From positions 8,060,001 through 8,124,000 of the forward strand of contig OX388314.1 of NCBI GenBank assembly GCA_947579605.1: a DNA stretch of 64,000 nt, given 5' to 3'. The position numbers and the translations under genes are program-made. The stretch's first letter is position 1; the number at the start of each line of letters is the position of its first letter. Shown here one piece after another: positions 12,339-23,230 of this stretch. The stretch comes from Athripsodes cinereus (taxonomy: Eukaryota > Arthropoda > Insecta > Trichoptera > Leptoceridae). The notes beneath the pieces are model-generated. The model saw only the letters and a list, made by a program, of their open reading frames with translations. It was not told the DNA's origin and ran no database searches.

Positions 12339-12500
12339 AAGTCAGTGGGAGAGGGCAGAAGATAGGGCAGGTGTCGAACATGTGTTGAAAGGCTAGGTTT
12401 GGAGTGGCCAGAGGTCCTGGAAGCAGCGGTGGACAGTTATCTCTGGAGGAGATACTTAGGAGCAATGGGTCCCCGACCGAACTAGGACAAGGGGAAGAAG
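12339..12500 (+). pseudogene. LINE (R1/Jockey-like) ORF2 tail remnant
   Basis: Several frames give fragments that together resemble the end of an R1- or Jockey-type reverse transcriptase. One reads VEHVL, equivalent to the His of the terminal zinc-knuckle-like motif. Another reads ERLGLEWPEVLEAAVDSYLW and a third GGQLSLEEILRSN. GC content is far above the flanks. Frameshifts and stops show decay. The exact clade is uncertain. Confidence 0.4.
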
Positions 12501-12560
12501 ATGTATGTATGAAATCGTTCATTGATTCTTAGGCGGTACGAAGTGCGCCGGGCCAGCTAG

Positions 12561-13243
12561 TTGTAAATAATTTTACAAGTCTTACTTGTACAATGTTGAC
12601 CCACATAATGTGTATATCTTTTTATTAAAATATCTTATTTTCTTCTGTGAAATATTAGATCGCTACGCTTAATTATGTCATCTTATAATAAATAAATAGA
12701 TAGTAATCTATCAATGATTGTCACCAATGCGATAAAAAAAATGCAAAATGAATCATTTTTACACAATTCTTCACGCACAGTAGGAGGTAAATCCAAATCA
12801 ATGACAAAGAATTTCAATAGGTTTTTGAACATTAAATAGATCGTTTTCTCGACAAATTTGCAAAACATTAAAAACGAAGTTTCTAAATCGTTTCTTTTAC
12901 CCGTGCAAGTACATAATAAGTAGTACAGAAATTCGTCTGTCTTACGGGATTATACATTTCTATGTTTTATTATTTTAAAGATTTAACATTGTCTAGAATA
13001 TTTTTAGCGGATTGAGTGTTTCATATTTTTTATTTGATCATACTGTTGCTTCCAAATATAAAATTCAAAATACGAAATAAAACATTGAATTTATTATTAT
13101 CTGTGATGTAGAAGTTGAAACATTTATAGCTATTTTTGATCCATTATTTCGTTACACAAACATAAAACAAATAAAAGAATCTGTATAAATCATAAAAAAA
13201 ACAGTTAATAATAAGAATAATACTCAATAGACACCTCATCCAC
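12561..13243. other. AT-rich intronic stretch
   Basis: No supportable feature; short ORFs on the minus strand here look like chance. Confidence 0.4.
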
Positions 13244-13244
13244 A

Positions 13245-13475
13245 CAACCAACAGACTGCGCAAACTCCTTTAAGTAGGAAACAGAAAAGGTGTTCTGATG
13301 CTAACGAATCGGCTTTGGCTGGTTTAAGTGCACTTTACTTATGGTACGTTCGCTTATCCCACCAATTCTCGTTTCAAACCACTATGTTCGGCCCCTGTTG
13401 AGCTTATATGTCAGAATCGGAACACCTTTATTTAATGGGTTTGCACAGTCTGTTGGTTGCACAGTCTGTTGGTTG
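13245..13475. mobile_element. TIR MITE with doubled right end
   Basis: The left end, CAACCAACAGACTGCGCAAA then AAAGGTGTTCTGATGC, is mirrored at the right by GAATCGGAACACCTTTATTT then GGGTTTGCACAGTCTGTTGG. The right terminal TTGCACAGTCTGTTGG is present twice in tandem. No transposase; a MITE of unassigned family. Confidence 0.7.
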
Positions 13476-13512
13476 CACAGTTATTTATGAAACATCAAGT
13501 TTAAGACCTTCA

Positions 13513-13630
13513 ACAACTTAAATTCGGCGATGACGTATGCCGCCCATCTTGATTTTTTTTTTTTTTTGCATGAATGGGACAACTTGCATGTTTTTTATAT
13601 GCAGTTGATCTTCCTGTTACTGCACGTTGT
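13513..13630 (+). mobile_element. SINE-like family F fragment
   Basis: Contains the F segments TTCGGCGATGACGTATGCC, GCCCATCTTGAT, a T-run where the consensus has TTTTATATTGGC, GACAACTTGCATG and ATATGCAGTTGATC. The 5' end and the tail are missing. Confidence 0.65.
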
Positions 13631-15531
13631 CGTTATGGTTATCCGTAATGTCTTTTTTACTAAATATTTTAATGTCTTTTTTGACACGAAGATGACCTAT
13701 AAATGTTCATGCTGATATTATTTTAGCTATTTTCAATACTCTGATGGAACAAATATATAGACATAAAGATTGTAAATATATTTTCATATTATATATATAT
13801 ACCGCAAACTTTTAATTACATAACCATTATTTGAGTAGTCATAAATTGCGAAACTGCTCGCCACATATTTTAATCCGATAATGACGCAATAGTGAGTACC
13901 TACCTATTATAAAATATATAATCTAACTTTATATATACAAAATCAAGAACTACTTGTTGATAATATAATAGTTTAAAGATAATAATTTGATATTACTTAC
14001 TGTAGCAATTGTTACAATTTTACTATTATTATTTAGGACGTGGGAATATAAATATGTAAATACAACATGTAGAAACATATTCTATATTATTGTTATTGTT
14101 ATTATTCACAATATAGAAATCTTGTAGATATCATTAGTTTGACTTAATAATAGTTATATCTGATATCGAAATTATACCTACTTAACACTTCGTGGACGAA
14201 TTCAAAAATGATTCAACATCGCGTCTTTTTGAAGCACTAAAACGCTTAATTTCACGTTTTGTCAATTCAAGTTACGTTCATATTAATTTGACATAGTAAT
14301 TGCAATATGTCATTCTAATATTGGACAGTGAAGTGATGTTTAAATAATTTGAATACAAAAGCTTGGCCATGAGGGTTTTCGAATTGTATTTATTGATTTC
14401 TATCAATTTTCTTCGTATTAATAATATTTGTGATTATTTTTATGACAAAATATTATAGAATCGCATTAATTAAGTTAAAGATTTATTAGAATCTTGGGAT
14501 ATGAAGGAATTTCACATCAGATGTCTCAATGATCTCAACCAATCTCTTGTTAACAAGTATGCCTCAAACAGTTAGTTGACCACTGGAGGTTTTTATGGGT
14601 AAACTGAGAAGTCTATATAAGCTTTTCATAATAAGGTAATACATAGAAAAAAAGTGGACAAATTTCTTCACTTTTTTGCAACGAGATATTCTAAATATCC
14701 TGTATTATTTAACACATAGATTTCTATTATGAAATTGAAAACAAAATGTTTTTCTCCACCATATACGTGTAAAAAAAAATAGTGGTAAAAAACATTCTAC
14801 TATCTAAATATATAGCCATAGTAAATTTATTCCCTTATTAACTTATTAACTTATTCCCTTAAAAACTATTCGTAAGAAAAATAATAGCAACAATTTGAAT
14901 TTATTGTTGTAACTGTATAAAAATTTTCTCGAATAAAAATTGAAATTGAGATAAAAATAAACACCGACTAAGTGTAATGCATATAGAACAACTTCATATT
15001 CATTATATATGCAGTGAGCTCATTAGCTACCTTACTTGTAAAATATGCCTTTGATGGTACGAGATAAACATATTTTTCTATCGCGTCAATATGAAAAGAA
15101 GATCATGAAGAGTTGACAATACGTTTGAATTCATACTCTTGCTGTAATACACAATAGTTCTTTATGCTTTATGGTAACCTGTCATAACAATAAAGTTGGC
15201 ACTTTCATAAAAATAATACATGAGTATAAAAATATACAATATAAATAATACGATTTGTATTTATTGAGTCGTGTAATGATTAATTGATTGCTTATGTATA
15301 ATATTTTCACGTATTTATTGTAATATGTATTAATAATGCAATATGAGTTACAAGATTCTCCAACGATTTCTATTTGTATAACATCGTTATTGTTCCTTTC
15401 TGCTTTATAATGTGATTGTTATTTTATTGTCCATGTTTTTACATATATAATTATTATAATTGAATAGATGATTTTTTTCAATCGAACGAAATTAAATATA
15501 AATGTTTTCCTCTATTATAATATGATATATT
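13631..15531. other. AT-rich intronic stretch
   Basis: I see no gene, named element or tandem array in these 1.9 kb apart from short A/T microsatellite-like runs (TA repeats near 13790-13800). Confidence 0.4.
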
Positions 15532-15539
15532 GTCTAGAG

Positions 15540-16127
15540 CAGTGTTTCCCAACCGGTGGAACGCGAACCCCTGGGGGTTCGCGAAAATAATAGCATAATG
15601 GCGGGATTTTAAATGGCCAAAGAATCTCCTTATTTAACTTCTGGCTCAGTATAAAAAATGAATATTCTGTTCTGTCAAAAAAGCCATAGACGTTCTATTA
15701 CCATTCTGCACAATATATCTGTGCGAGAAAGGATTTTCAACATATACTTATCTGAAAGATAAATATAGAAACAGGTTAAATGCAGAACCTGATCTAAGAC
15801 TGAAATTGTCAGATATTGAGCCAAACTTTTAATTGCTTTGTTCTATGAAACAGCCAAAAATATCCCATTAAGAGCTTTTTGAAAGGGAACATGTGCTGAA
15901 ATAAGAACCAGTTTGTTAAATTTATTTTGTTTTCAATTTTTATAGCTTATTTTAGTCTTATTAATATTAATCATTTTAGTCTTATTAATGTTTGTGCAAT
16001 ATGTAAAATAAATGTTCTACAAAATTTTATTATTTTTTGCCTATCATTAACGACTACATAGGGGGTTCGCCAAATTCTGTTGGATTTTACTTTTGGTTCG
16101 CGAGGAGATAAAGGTTGGGAAACACTG
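15540..16127 (+). mobile_element. hAT element with 8-bp target duplication
   Basis: The termini are CAGTGTTTCCCAACC at the left and GGTTGGGAAACACTG at the right, a textbook hAT inverted repeat. Identical 8-bp target duplications GTCTAGAG flank it at 15532-15539 and 16128-16135. GC-rich subterminal segments (GGGGGTTCGCGAA and AGGGGGTTCGCCAA) repeat near both ends. At 588 bp it is a deletion derivative that keeps only the end of the transposase. The intact target duplication suggests it is not ancient. Confidence 0.93.
15686..15832 (+). pseudogene. hAT transposase C-terminal dimerisation domain remnant
   Basis: Within the hAT element, a frame reads [20 protein letters not shown], then [20 protein letters not shown], and ends EPNF followed by TAA. 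This matches the layout of the hAT C-terminal dimerisation region of ZBED5-like transposases (LPF--TYLCE-GFS, YRNRL, DLR--LS-IEP). The upstream catalytic and BED-finger parts are gone, so it cannot be functional. Confidence 0.85.
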
Positions 16128-16181
16128 GTCTAGAGAGATGTCTTTCGTCTTGTTAGGACATAGTAAATTTTTTCAATCGAT

Positions 16182-16431
16182 GATTGTAGAACATTTCTCT
16201 GTTTTTATAGTGGTTAACAAATATACAAGACAATTATATGCACAAGGATATGTCTATCACACTAGATTGTAGAACATTTCTCTGTTTTTATAGTGGTTAA
16301 CAAATATACAAGACAATTATATGCACAAGGATATGTCTATCTCACTAGATTGTAGAACATTTCTCTGTTTTTATAGTGGTTAACAAATATACAAGACAAT
16401 TATATGCACAAGGATATGTCTATCACACTAG
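16182..16431. repeat. Three 83-bp tandem repeats
   Basis: A unit beginning GATTGTAGAACATTTCTCTG occurs at 16182, 16265 and 16348 with an exact 83-bp period. Copies are nearly identical; one visible difference is CTATCACACTAG versus CTATCTCACTAG. It lies about 50 bp downstream of the hAT element. Confidence 0.95.
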
Positions 16432-16878
16432 TCGTAAGGCTGAAAAACAGAGCAAAATAATTTTTCGTTAATTATTTCTATCTTTAAACTAACTTTAAAC
16501 GTCAATACAGCCTTCAACAAGTGTGATGTGCAAATATATACAATTTTTATGCAGTTATATGTAATACCTACTTATAAAAATCACTCAATATTAGACAAAA
16601 AAATGTCCCCACAGAATATTCATTGCCTCAATTAAAACAACAATTGCTAAACCAACAAATTAACAAGACTATTGCTTTAATGGTCAGCGAATTCATCGCC
16701 AATTTGTTCTTTCATGGGTAAGATAGAACAACAAATGCCTCCGTGATCTACTATAGGAGTGCGGTACCTACATAAAATGACAACCAAGTCAATATCATCG
16801 GATTATGAATAATTCCGTTCAATAATTTTTTTATAAATATTCTATATTTTCAAGTGTAACTTTGTGGAAATGCATTAT

Positions 16879-17089
16879 AAAAGATAATATTTAAATTAAA
16901 TCAAACACTGTTTCATTCCACTATGAGATTGTTTAATTATTAGAACGTTTTCAACTACAATGTAGTCATCATCAGTAATAACACAATACCTAATCTAAAA
17001 TCTACATTGTAGTTGAAAACGTTCTAATAATTAAAACAATCTCATAGTGGAATGAAACAGTGTTTGATTTAATTTAAATATTATCTTTT
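16879..17089. mobile_element. Fold-back with 87-bp arms and hammerhead-like loop
   Basis: The left arm (16879-16965) and right arm (17002-17089) are reverse complements over about 87 bp with a single one-base length difference. The loop is 36 bases. Arm landmarks are AATCAAACACTGTTTCATTC and TTAGAACGTTTTCAACTAC. On the minus strand, the left arm and loop together form a hammerhead-ribozyme-like core (16937-16981). Related sequences occur at 41705-41942 and 59500-59581, so this is a member of a dispersed family. Confidence 0.85.
16937..16981 (-). ncRNA. Hammerhead-ribozyme-like motif 1
   Basis: Reading the minus strand: TTATTA (stem I), CTGATGA (core), T, GACTAC-ATT-GTAGTT (stem II, closed by a G-U pair), GAAA (core), ACGTTC (two-pair stem III plus the NUH-type UUC), then TAATAA (stem I partner). 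The order and core bases match the hammerhead consensus. One extra base between the core and stem II departs from the canonical form and may weaken or abolish cleavage. Minimal hammerheads of this kind are known from Penelope-like elements. No activity is claimed. Confidence 0.5.
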
Positions 17090-17110
17090 TAAATTTATTT
17101 ATATTGAATA

Positions 17111-17375
17111 AACTTTATCCCGTGGAGCACCCGGTAAAGAATTGGTCTCCCACTCTTCTGCGTAAGTTTTCGAGTGTCCTGTAAAAGGCAGGTGTTCGAA
17201 AAAATTAAGACATTTTTCATCTTAAATTAAGCGATGAGGTTTGCCACCCATCCTGAATGTCTTGATTTTATATTGGCACGAAGAGGACAGTTTGCATGTT
17301 TCTTACATGCAGCTGATCTGCTGGCTACCCCAGTTGTGGGATATGCCGTGATGGTATAGTAGTAGTATAGTAGTA
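17111..17375 (+). mobile_element. SINE-like family F, near-complete copy
   Basis: Best reference copy with 40228-40465. In order: CCCGTGGAGCACCCGGTAAA, GAATTGGTCTCCCACTCTTC, TTTTCGAGTGTCCTGTAAAA, AAGCGATGAGGTTTGCCACC, CATCCTGAATGTCTTGATTT, GGACAGTTTGCATG, CAGCTGATCTGCTGGCTACC, GATATGCCGTGATGG, then a (TAG)n tail. No ORF is conserved. The tRNA, 7SL or 5S ancestry of the head is not obvious, so the SINE label is tentative. Confidence 0.8.
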
Positions 17376-17504
17376 TAAACTTGGAAAATATAATTCAAAT
17401 TTTCTTTATTGTTTTTGATAATATCTTCTAAGATATTTACAACTAATGTAATGACATTTTGAACTCATCAACAAAAAAATAAATATTTAAAAAAATTAAA
17501 TAAC

Positions 17505-17728
17505 TATACCATCACAGCATATCCCACAAATGGGGTAACCAGTTGATCAGCTACGTGAAATAAACATTCAAGCTGTCTTCTCCGTGCCCAAAAGAAATAA
17601 AAGACATTCAGGATGGGTGGCAAATAGCATCGCTGATTATAAGATGTAAATGTCTTTTGTCACTCTTTTCAGTAAGAAAACTTACTGAAAAGAGTGGCAT
17701 ACCAATTCTTTGCCGGGTGCTCCACGGT
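17505..17728 (-). mobile_element. SINE-like family F, inverted neighbour copy
   Basis: This copy lies 130 bp from the previous one in opposite orientation. Its tail (ACTATACCATCACAGCATAT) faces inward and its 5' end (CTTTGCCGGGTGCTCCACGG) faces outward. Together the pair forms a tail-to-tail inverted repeat of about 615 bp. An internal hairpin, CTTTTCAGTAAG/CTTACTGAAAAG, lies at about 17665-17692. Confidence 0.8.
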
Positions 17729-18740
17729 ACAATAAAATTTAATTTAATCCATTGAATTTATTTGTGTATAGCAAAATATATTATTTTCTAATATAACCTA
17801 AGTATAAATATAGGAATGTTTATATTGAGAGAAGAACAACCCTTTCTAATTCGTTTATTATAAAAAAAACATTATACATGTATTATTTGTGTGAAATTGT
17901 TTCATTCATACAAGGCGAACTGCTTTGGTACAATGTATTCAAACATTTTTTTTTCAATATTTATTTCATTCTTATAACAAAGAATAATGTGGATTTTTCT
18001 ACGTGTTTGCACATGAAGGTAACGCGGTCTACAAATTCAGGGAATCGTGTCAAATTTGCATCTTAAAATCACCTTTTATTTTTAATATATTAAGTTGAAT
18101 ACCTAGTAACGGATACCAACATTAAATAACTAGTAGATTATTAAATAAAACATTCTTTGTTAATGGAACCGTTAAAATGACAATGCGGTGCATCTGATAA
18201 AAGGCAAGAAGTGCTTATTATTATTATTATTACACGGTGCGATAGTAATAGTATAAAACTGTCATTAGAATAATGGAATAAGAAGGTATGCACCATTTAC
18301 TATGCTTCACGATTTGCATTACAGAGAGGACTATAGGATACTGTTACCTTCTATCCTATACACAAGCACTAATATCAACCTCACTGTACAAAATATTACA
18401 GTACTATTTGTTATTATACTGTACAAACGCAAATAAGCGATATTTTAAGATCTTAAAACCTGAGATTACAAATAAACATATAGTCATACGCAAGATGGAA
18501 GCAACACCTTAAAAATATGTGTCTTAAATAATATGTCACAAATGAGACTGCACTCTCTCTGTGTGAAAGTTTGAGATCTTTTTTGTTCATATTTTGAGAA
18601 AGTCAAAATCAACTTGAGAAGGTTGAGAGATCCAGACTTGTTGCATGCTTGCATACTATGCGCTTGTATGTTTAATTGTAAACTATGAAATGTTGGCTTG
18701 TAAGTGGGTGTAATCTATTTAAGAAGGTGATCAAGAAGTA
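17729..18740. other. AT-rich intronic stretch
   Basis: Nothing supportable; a few short ORFs without recognisable domains. Confidence 0.4.
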
Positions 18741-18868
18741 CTACTATACCATCATGGTATATCCCAGTGGCGTAGCCAGCACAACAGCTGCACGTAATAA
18801 ACATGCAAGCTGTCCTCTCTATACCAACAAAATATTAAGATATTTAGGATGGTGGCAAACCTCTTCAA
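18741..18868 (-). mobile_element. SINE-like family F, 3' part
   Basis: Read on the + strand: CTACTATACCATCATGGTAT, CCCAGTGGCGTAGCCAGCAC, AACAGCTGCACGTAATAAAC, GCAAGCTGTCCTCTCTATAC, then TTAGGATGGTGGCAAACC. It keeps the 3' half and tail and lacks the CCGTGG end. Confidence 0.75.
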
Positions 18869-21708
18869 ATTTGTGATATAATTTATATTCTTGTCACTAT
18901 TTTCATTTATTGTATTGTTTTTGTGCTGTTTAATGTTTGGGGATAGCGGTTTGTGGTTTAGTGTGTGGTAGAACTCCATTAGTGTACCTGATAGAACACA
19001 GCCAAATGGCTAGGGTGGTGGGTAAAAATGGTGCTATTTCTCAACTTATATATACTTGATATGAATGACTTGAAAAGTTTTCAACAGCTTGAAAGACATT
19101 CTTTTTCAATACAGCGTTACTACTCGTATGAAAACGGTATCAAAGAATAAGGAATATCTTGGGAAGAGATTACTCTTCATTTTTAATGGATGAAGCTTAT
19201 TTTTACCCAATGGCTATGCAATCCTTGGCGAAATTGTAGGAAGATAAAAAAAATAAATTTTAAAGTGGGTCAAAACTAAAAATACACAGTAACTTTAATT
19301 ACATAATTTAATTAGTTTTACGACATAGTTGTAGTAATTAATTAGTATTGTAATATGTGTCTTCCAATTCTTGGAAACCGTCTTGTCTGTCAGTGTGTTA
19401 CGGCATAACGTGAAATTGTCTAGAAAATAATGCATACACATAGATATATATGGGAAAATCAGTGGAAACAATGAAAGACATTACATACTTGTGGAAGGTG
19501 TAGATGTATGTAATAATATGGGGAAATTATCACTTTTATAAAAAAAAACTTTGTATAATATTTTTAATTATTTTTTTATTAAGAAATTAGAACGGCTTGT
19601 AACTATCGTTTATATAAATTTATTCATATTTTCTAAATGGTTTATTTTTATTAACACGTTGAACACTGTAGAAGTTATCACAAAAAATTTCGAACACAAT
19701 TTTCGTACTTATTCAATTTACATTTACCTACCGCAATTGGTATTCAGTTATAACGTAAGGCGTTTATTTAATTTTATATAAATCTTTTTCTCTGTATAAG
19801 ATATGTATATAAATTTTTAATAGTAAGTTTTGATGAAAACATAATTTTAAAATGCGTAGAAAATACTACTCGGCCCACATTAACAACGATACAGTGGATA
19901 CAAAACAGAGAATCATCAAACAATAAAATACATGCAGAAGGTTTTAAAAGGGGGTTTGTTGCGAGTCGAGCAACATTTTTCATTTGAAATATAAATAAAA
20001 CTTACCAATGAAGTCTACTACAGAATAAATAACCATTGCCTTACATTTTAGTTAATTAAACTTTCATCATATTTTTTGATGTTTTTTTCCAAATTCTTCA
20101 AAAATGTTCCCTCGTGAAACTTCCCTCCTCAGACAGAGTGCGTATGAGAGCAGTTATTTCACCAGGGATCACAATACCCACTAGTCAATCAGATAATATG
20201 TTGTTGGTAGGTACATTATAACACAGCAGTAAAAATAATAATAATAATATTGTGCAGGTACCTACCTACCTTCCTACCTGTCGTATGTATTGTTGGTGAT
20301 GATTCTCTCATAGAATGTAGGTTAATTGTTACGTCATGTGTGTGTTGCATCGGTGGCTAGTAAATAAACGGAATGGGTGGCAAACCAAAAGAATGCGATA
20401 CTTTAATATGTACCTAATTTAATTTTTATTCCGTATTAATTTTTAATCCGTCCGATTAGTAACCTATACATATAATAATATAATCTATATATAAAATATA
20501 TAAATAAATAACTAAGTATTTTTGTTCAAACTATAGTTAAGAGGATTGTTCGCGAAGTAACGTTAATTTTTATTCTTAGAAAAGTTAAATTAGTATTAAC
20601 TATTGATAAGAAGTCATCTAATTTCAAATGTATGAAAAATCATACAGTCCTCGTTTACTGATTTACTCATTGTTAACTGCCTACCAATTTCATTTGATTA
20701 ATTTTAATTAAAATTAATTTATGTTGGTTGATTATTTGATTGAATTTATGTAAGTAGATAATCTGTTATGAATATTATTTAAATATTGAAGCTAAAAAAT
20801 ATTTTTTTTCTTCCTTTCGGACACTTCTTTTGGTGGTCAATAGGATTTAAAAAGTGTTGTGATACTAGTATCCCGAAATAATATTATTTTGTTTCAAAAC
20901 AAGAACATTGCTTTAATTTTAATTTTATTTTTTTAATGGTATAGATCAAATTCAAATATATGATGAATCATTCACATGGTAGTTGAAACGAGATTGTTTT
21001 TGTTTCATTTAAATATTTTTAAAAATATGTTTTTCTATAAATAATTGTTTGTTGTTACTTCTTTTACTCAGCAGTAATTGAAATAATGACTATATGTATA
21101 TTATATCGTAATGAAATAATTCCATACATTTTAATATAATGCTCTATTCATTGTTTTGTGTAATTACTTGTTGGTAATCCAATGCAATGATATTATAGAA
21201 ATTGTACTATTTATTATTTAATGTTACATACATATGCCATAATATAGCTACACATACATATGAATATACATACATAATATTATATCAAATGATACAAGTG
21301 TAGATAAGTTATTCACTTTATGCATTTTATTAATACAATTCAAAAAATGTTCTAATATTAATTACATGGCCACCTGTAATTTATATTGTAATTAGGCAAA
21401 TAATATAGGTATATGCATAAGTGAAAATCATTTATGTACTCTTTGTTTTTTTAATCAATTTTACTGAACATAAAAGTATAACAACCTTAAACATAATCTA
21501 ATTACAATATTATATAAGAATTCTTGTATCTTGCTGTTTTACCCTCCTTAAAAAGTAAACTTGCATAAAGGAGGGGAAATTCTCCATTTTAACAATCCTG
21601 ATTTTGTAAATATTATACCTACGTACTTTTATTTTTATAATTGCAACCTAGGTTAAGAGGACTTTTGTTTATTTATTTATTTTGTATAGATTTATTATGT
21701 ATTATTAC
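18869..21708. other. AT-rich intronic stretch
   Basis: No gene. A short echo of family F (ATGGGTGGCAAACC) occurs at about 20371-20384. An 8-bp stem, CCCTCCTT/AAGGAGGG, lies at about 21543-21576. The rest is AT-rich with no array or terminal inverted repeats that I can see. Confidence 0.4.
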
Positions 21709-21760
21709 TGTGTTCGCTTCTCTCAGCTAGAGAACATCGAAGAAGTGTTCTCAAAATATT
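21709..21760 (+). mobile_element. LINE family C, 3' UTR fragment
   Basis: TGTTCGCTTCTCTCAGCTAG then AGAACATCGAAGAAGTGTTC matches the 3' UTR at 59760-59795 (TGCTTCTCGGCTAGACGGAC then ATCGAAGGAGTGTAG). It is a scrap of about 50 bp. Confidence 0.5.
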
Positions 21761-22284
21761 CATTCATTTTTCACATGCTTAAAACAATTTGAGTATTTTC
21801 TTCAAAATATTTATTTTGTGTTGTTCTCATAGAAATCCTATACTGCGAAAAAGGATCTTACAGATATTTTCTTGTGATAATATTTACAGTATAATTTATG
21901 TCCAATGCACATAATTATTTCTCAGATAAAAAGATCGATAAGTGTTCCACTGTACTTTGATCATCGATCCTCCAATCTCTTATAAAACGTGATAGAGTGA
22001 TCATTTTGTATACACACCAACACTCCTTGATGATATTAAGTATATTGTAATATTATTGTAAAACCCCATATTAAGAGCAATTTCTTATAATGATGATAAT
22101 AATAATAATATTATCATATGATATGGTATATCCATATTATAATAATTAAGACATTATAATATATTATCATATATAGGAAAGTTGTAACATATCCTAGATT
22201 ACAATTTCCTTTAAGCATTATTCAGTGGGTATTTAAATAAAATGATGTCTACTAGTTTTTGAGCCCGTTTATAGTCCCTTTCGT

Positions 22285-22745
22285 TTAGTCTCCAGCAAAG
22301 AATAAGTCTCACACTTTTCTGTAACTTTTCGAATGTCCTGTAAAAGGCAGATATTCGTAAAACATCTGCAGTTCAAAGTATGTCACCCATCCTAAATGTC
22401 TTTGTTTTATTCATTTTATTCTTCACTGTACATTTATTACAATATTTCAAATCAATTCATAAAAATATCATGTATACAAATTCAATGTACAAAGGGCGAG
22501 TTTATCGCTAGAATGCGATGTCTTCTAACTAACCTAACTTCCAACTTTATTTTTATGACATGTGTGTAATATGCAATATTACAATATTCTTCCTCCGTAA
22601 TAGATATATCTCACGTAAAGGGAGGAAGCATTCAAAAATTCCTTAAAGTTGTAGGATACGTTTTTTTTAAGTTATAGCAAGCAGCTGCTTTGTTGGCTAC
22701 CCCACTTGTGGGGTACACCACGATGGTGTAGTAGTAGTAGTAGTA
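22285..22745 (+). mobile_element. SINE-like family F copy split by a LINE tail
   Basis: The 5' half (22285-22405) has GTCTCACACTTTTCTGTAAC, TTTTCGAATGTCCTGTAAAA, TGTCACCCATCCTAAATGTC. The 3' end (22678-22745) has CAAGCAGCTGCTTTGTTGGC, TACCCCACTTGTGGGGTACA, then CACGATGGTG and (TAG)n. Between them lies a reverse LINE family B tail (22406-22541), showing that the LINE scrap inserted into family F. Confidence 0.7.
22406..22541 (-). mobile_element. LINE family B 3' tail, reverse
   Basis: On the + strand it reads TTCATTTTATTCTTCACTGT, ACATTTATTACAATATT, then GGGCGAGTTTATCGCTAG and CTTCTAACTAACC. It is the reverse complement of the tail attached to a recognisable LINE ORF end at 49195-49505. The 5' truncation is typical of LINE insertions. 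Confidence 0.7.
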
Positions 22746-23230
22746 ATTTAAAACTGTAAAAAACATATTGCAAAAATATTCAAAATATAAGATATATTTT
22801 TTTATATTTTTTACCTAAAACCTACCCAAAACACCTCGTACAGAATGTATTACTTTACTTTTGTTTTGTCTAATTACGGTGTCTATAAAGTGCATATAAA
22901 CATAAACATTGAAACGGACACTAATATTTATTGTATTAATCCGATATTACAGTACGTTTAGTCTACATATATCTAGAAATAATTACGACGCACATACTAA
23001 ATAATTATCAATATTAACACCTTTCTATCATTTTTCCATATAAAGGGCGGTTCCATAAAATTGTTTTGGATTGAAATATTGGTGATTATTATTGAAAATA
23101 AAAATTTACGATAATTTTCAAAGTTATAATAAAACTGGATGAACACAAATTTATTCTAAATATGTTATATTTTATATGAAGCTTTGAGTATTAAGAATAG
23201 TAATTTGTGTTAGTTAAAAGAAATATCGCC
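22746..23230. other. AT-rich intronic stretch
   Basis: No feature seen before the minisatellite that begins at 23231. Confidence 0.4.

Larger units (their letters stand above)
10320..12560 (+). mobile_element. Non-autonomous Helitron, 2.24 kb, with nested insertions
   Basis: The 5' end is TCTAATATATAAAAGGAAG followed by GTTACAAC, ACTTATAACTCAAGAATGGC and TGTACCGATTTGAATGA, the layout of lepidopteran Helitron starts. The 3' end is GAAGTGCGCCGGGCCAGCTAG, with a GGCG/CGCC hairpin just before the terminal CTAG. The preceding base is A and the following base is T, as expected for insertion between A and T. No Rep/helicase coding is present. It has been hit by a TIR element (10661-11086), a SINE (11641-11881), a fold-back (11891-12241) and a LINE scrap (12339-12500), so it is the oldest layer here. 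Confidence 0.8.
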
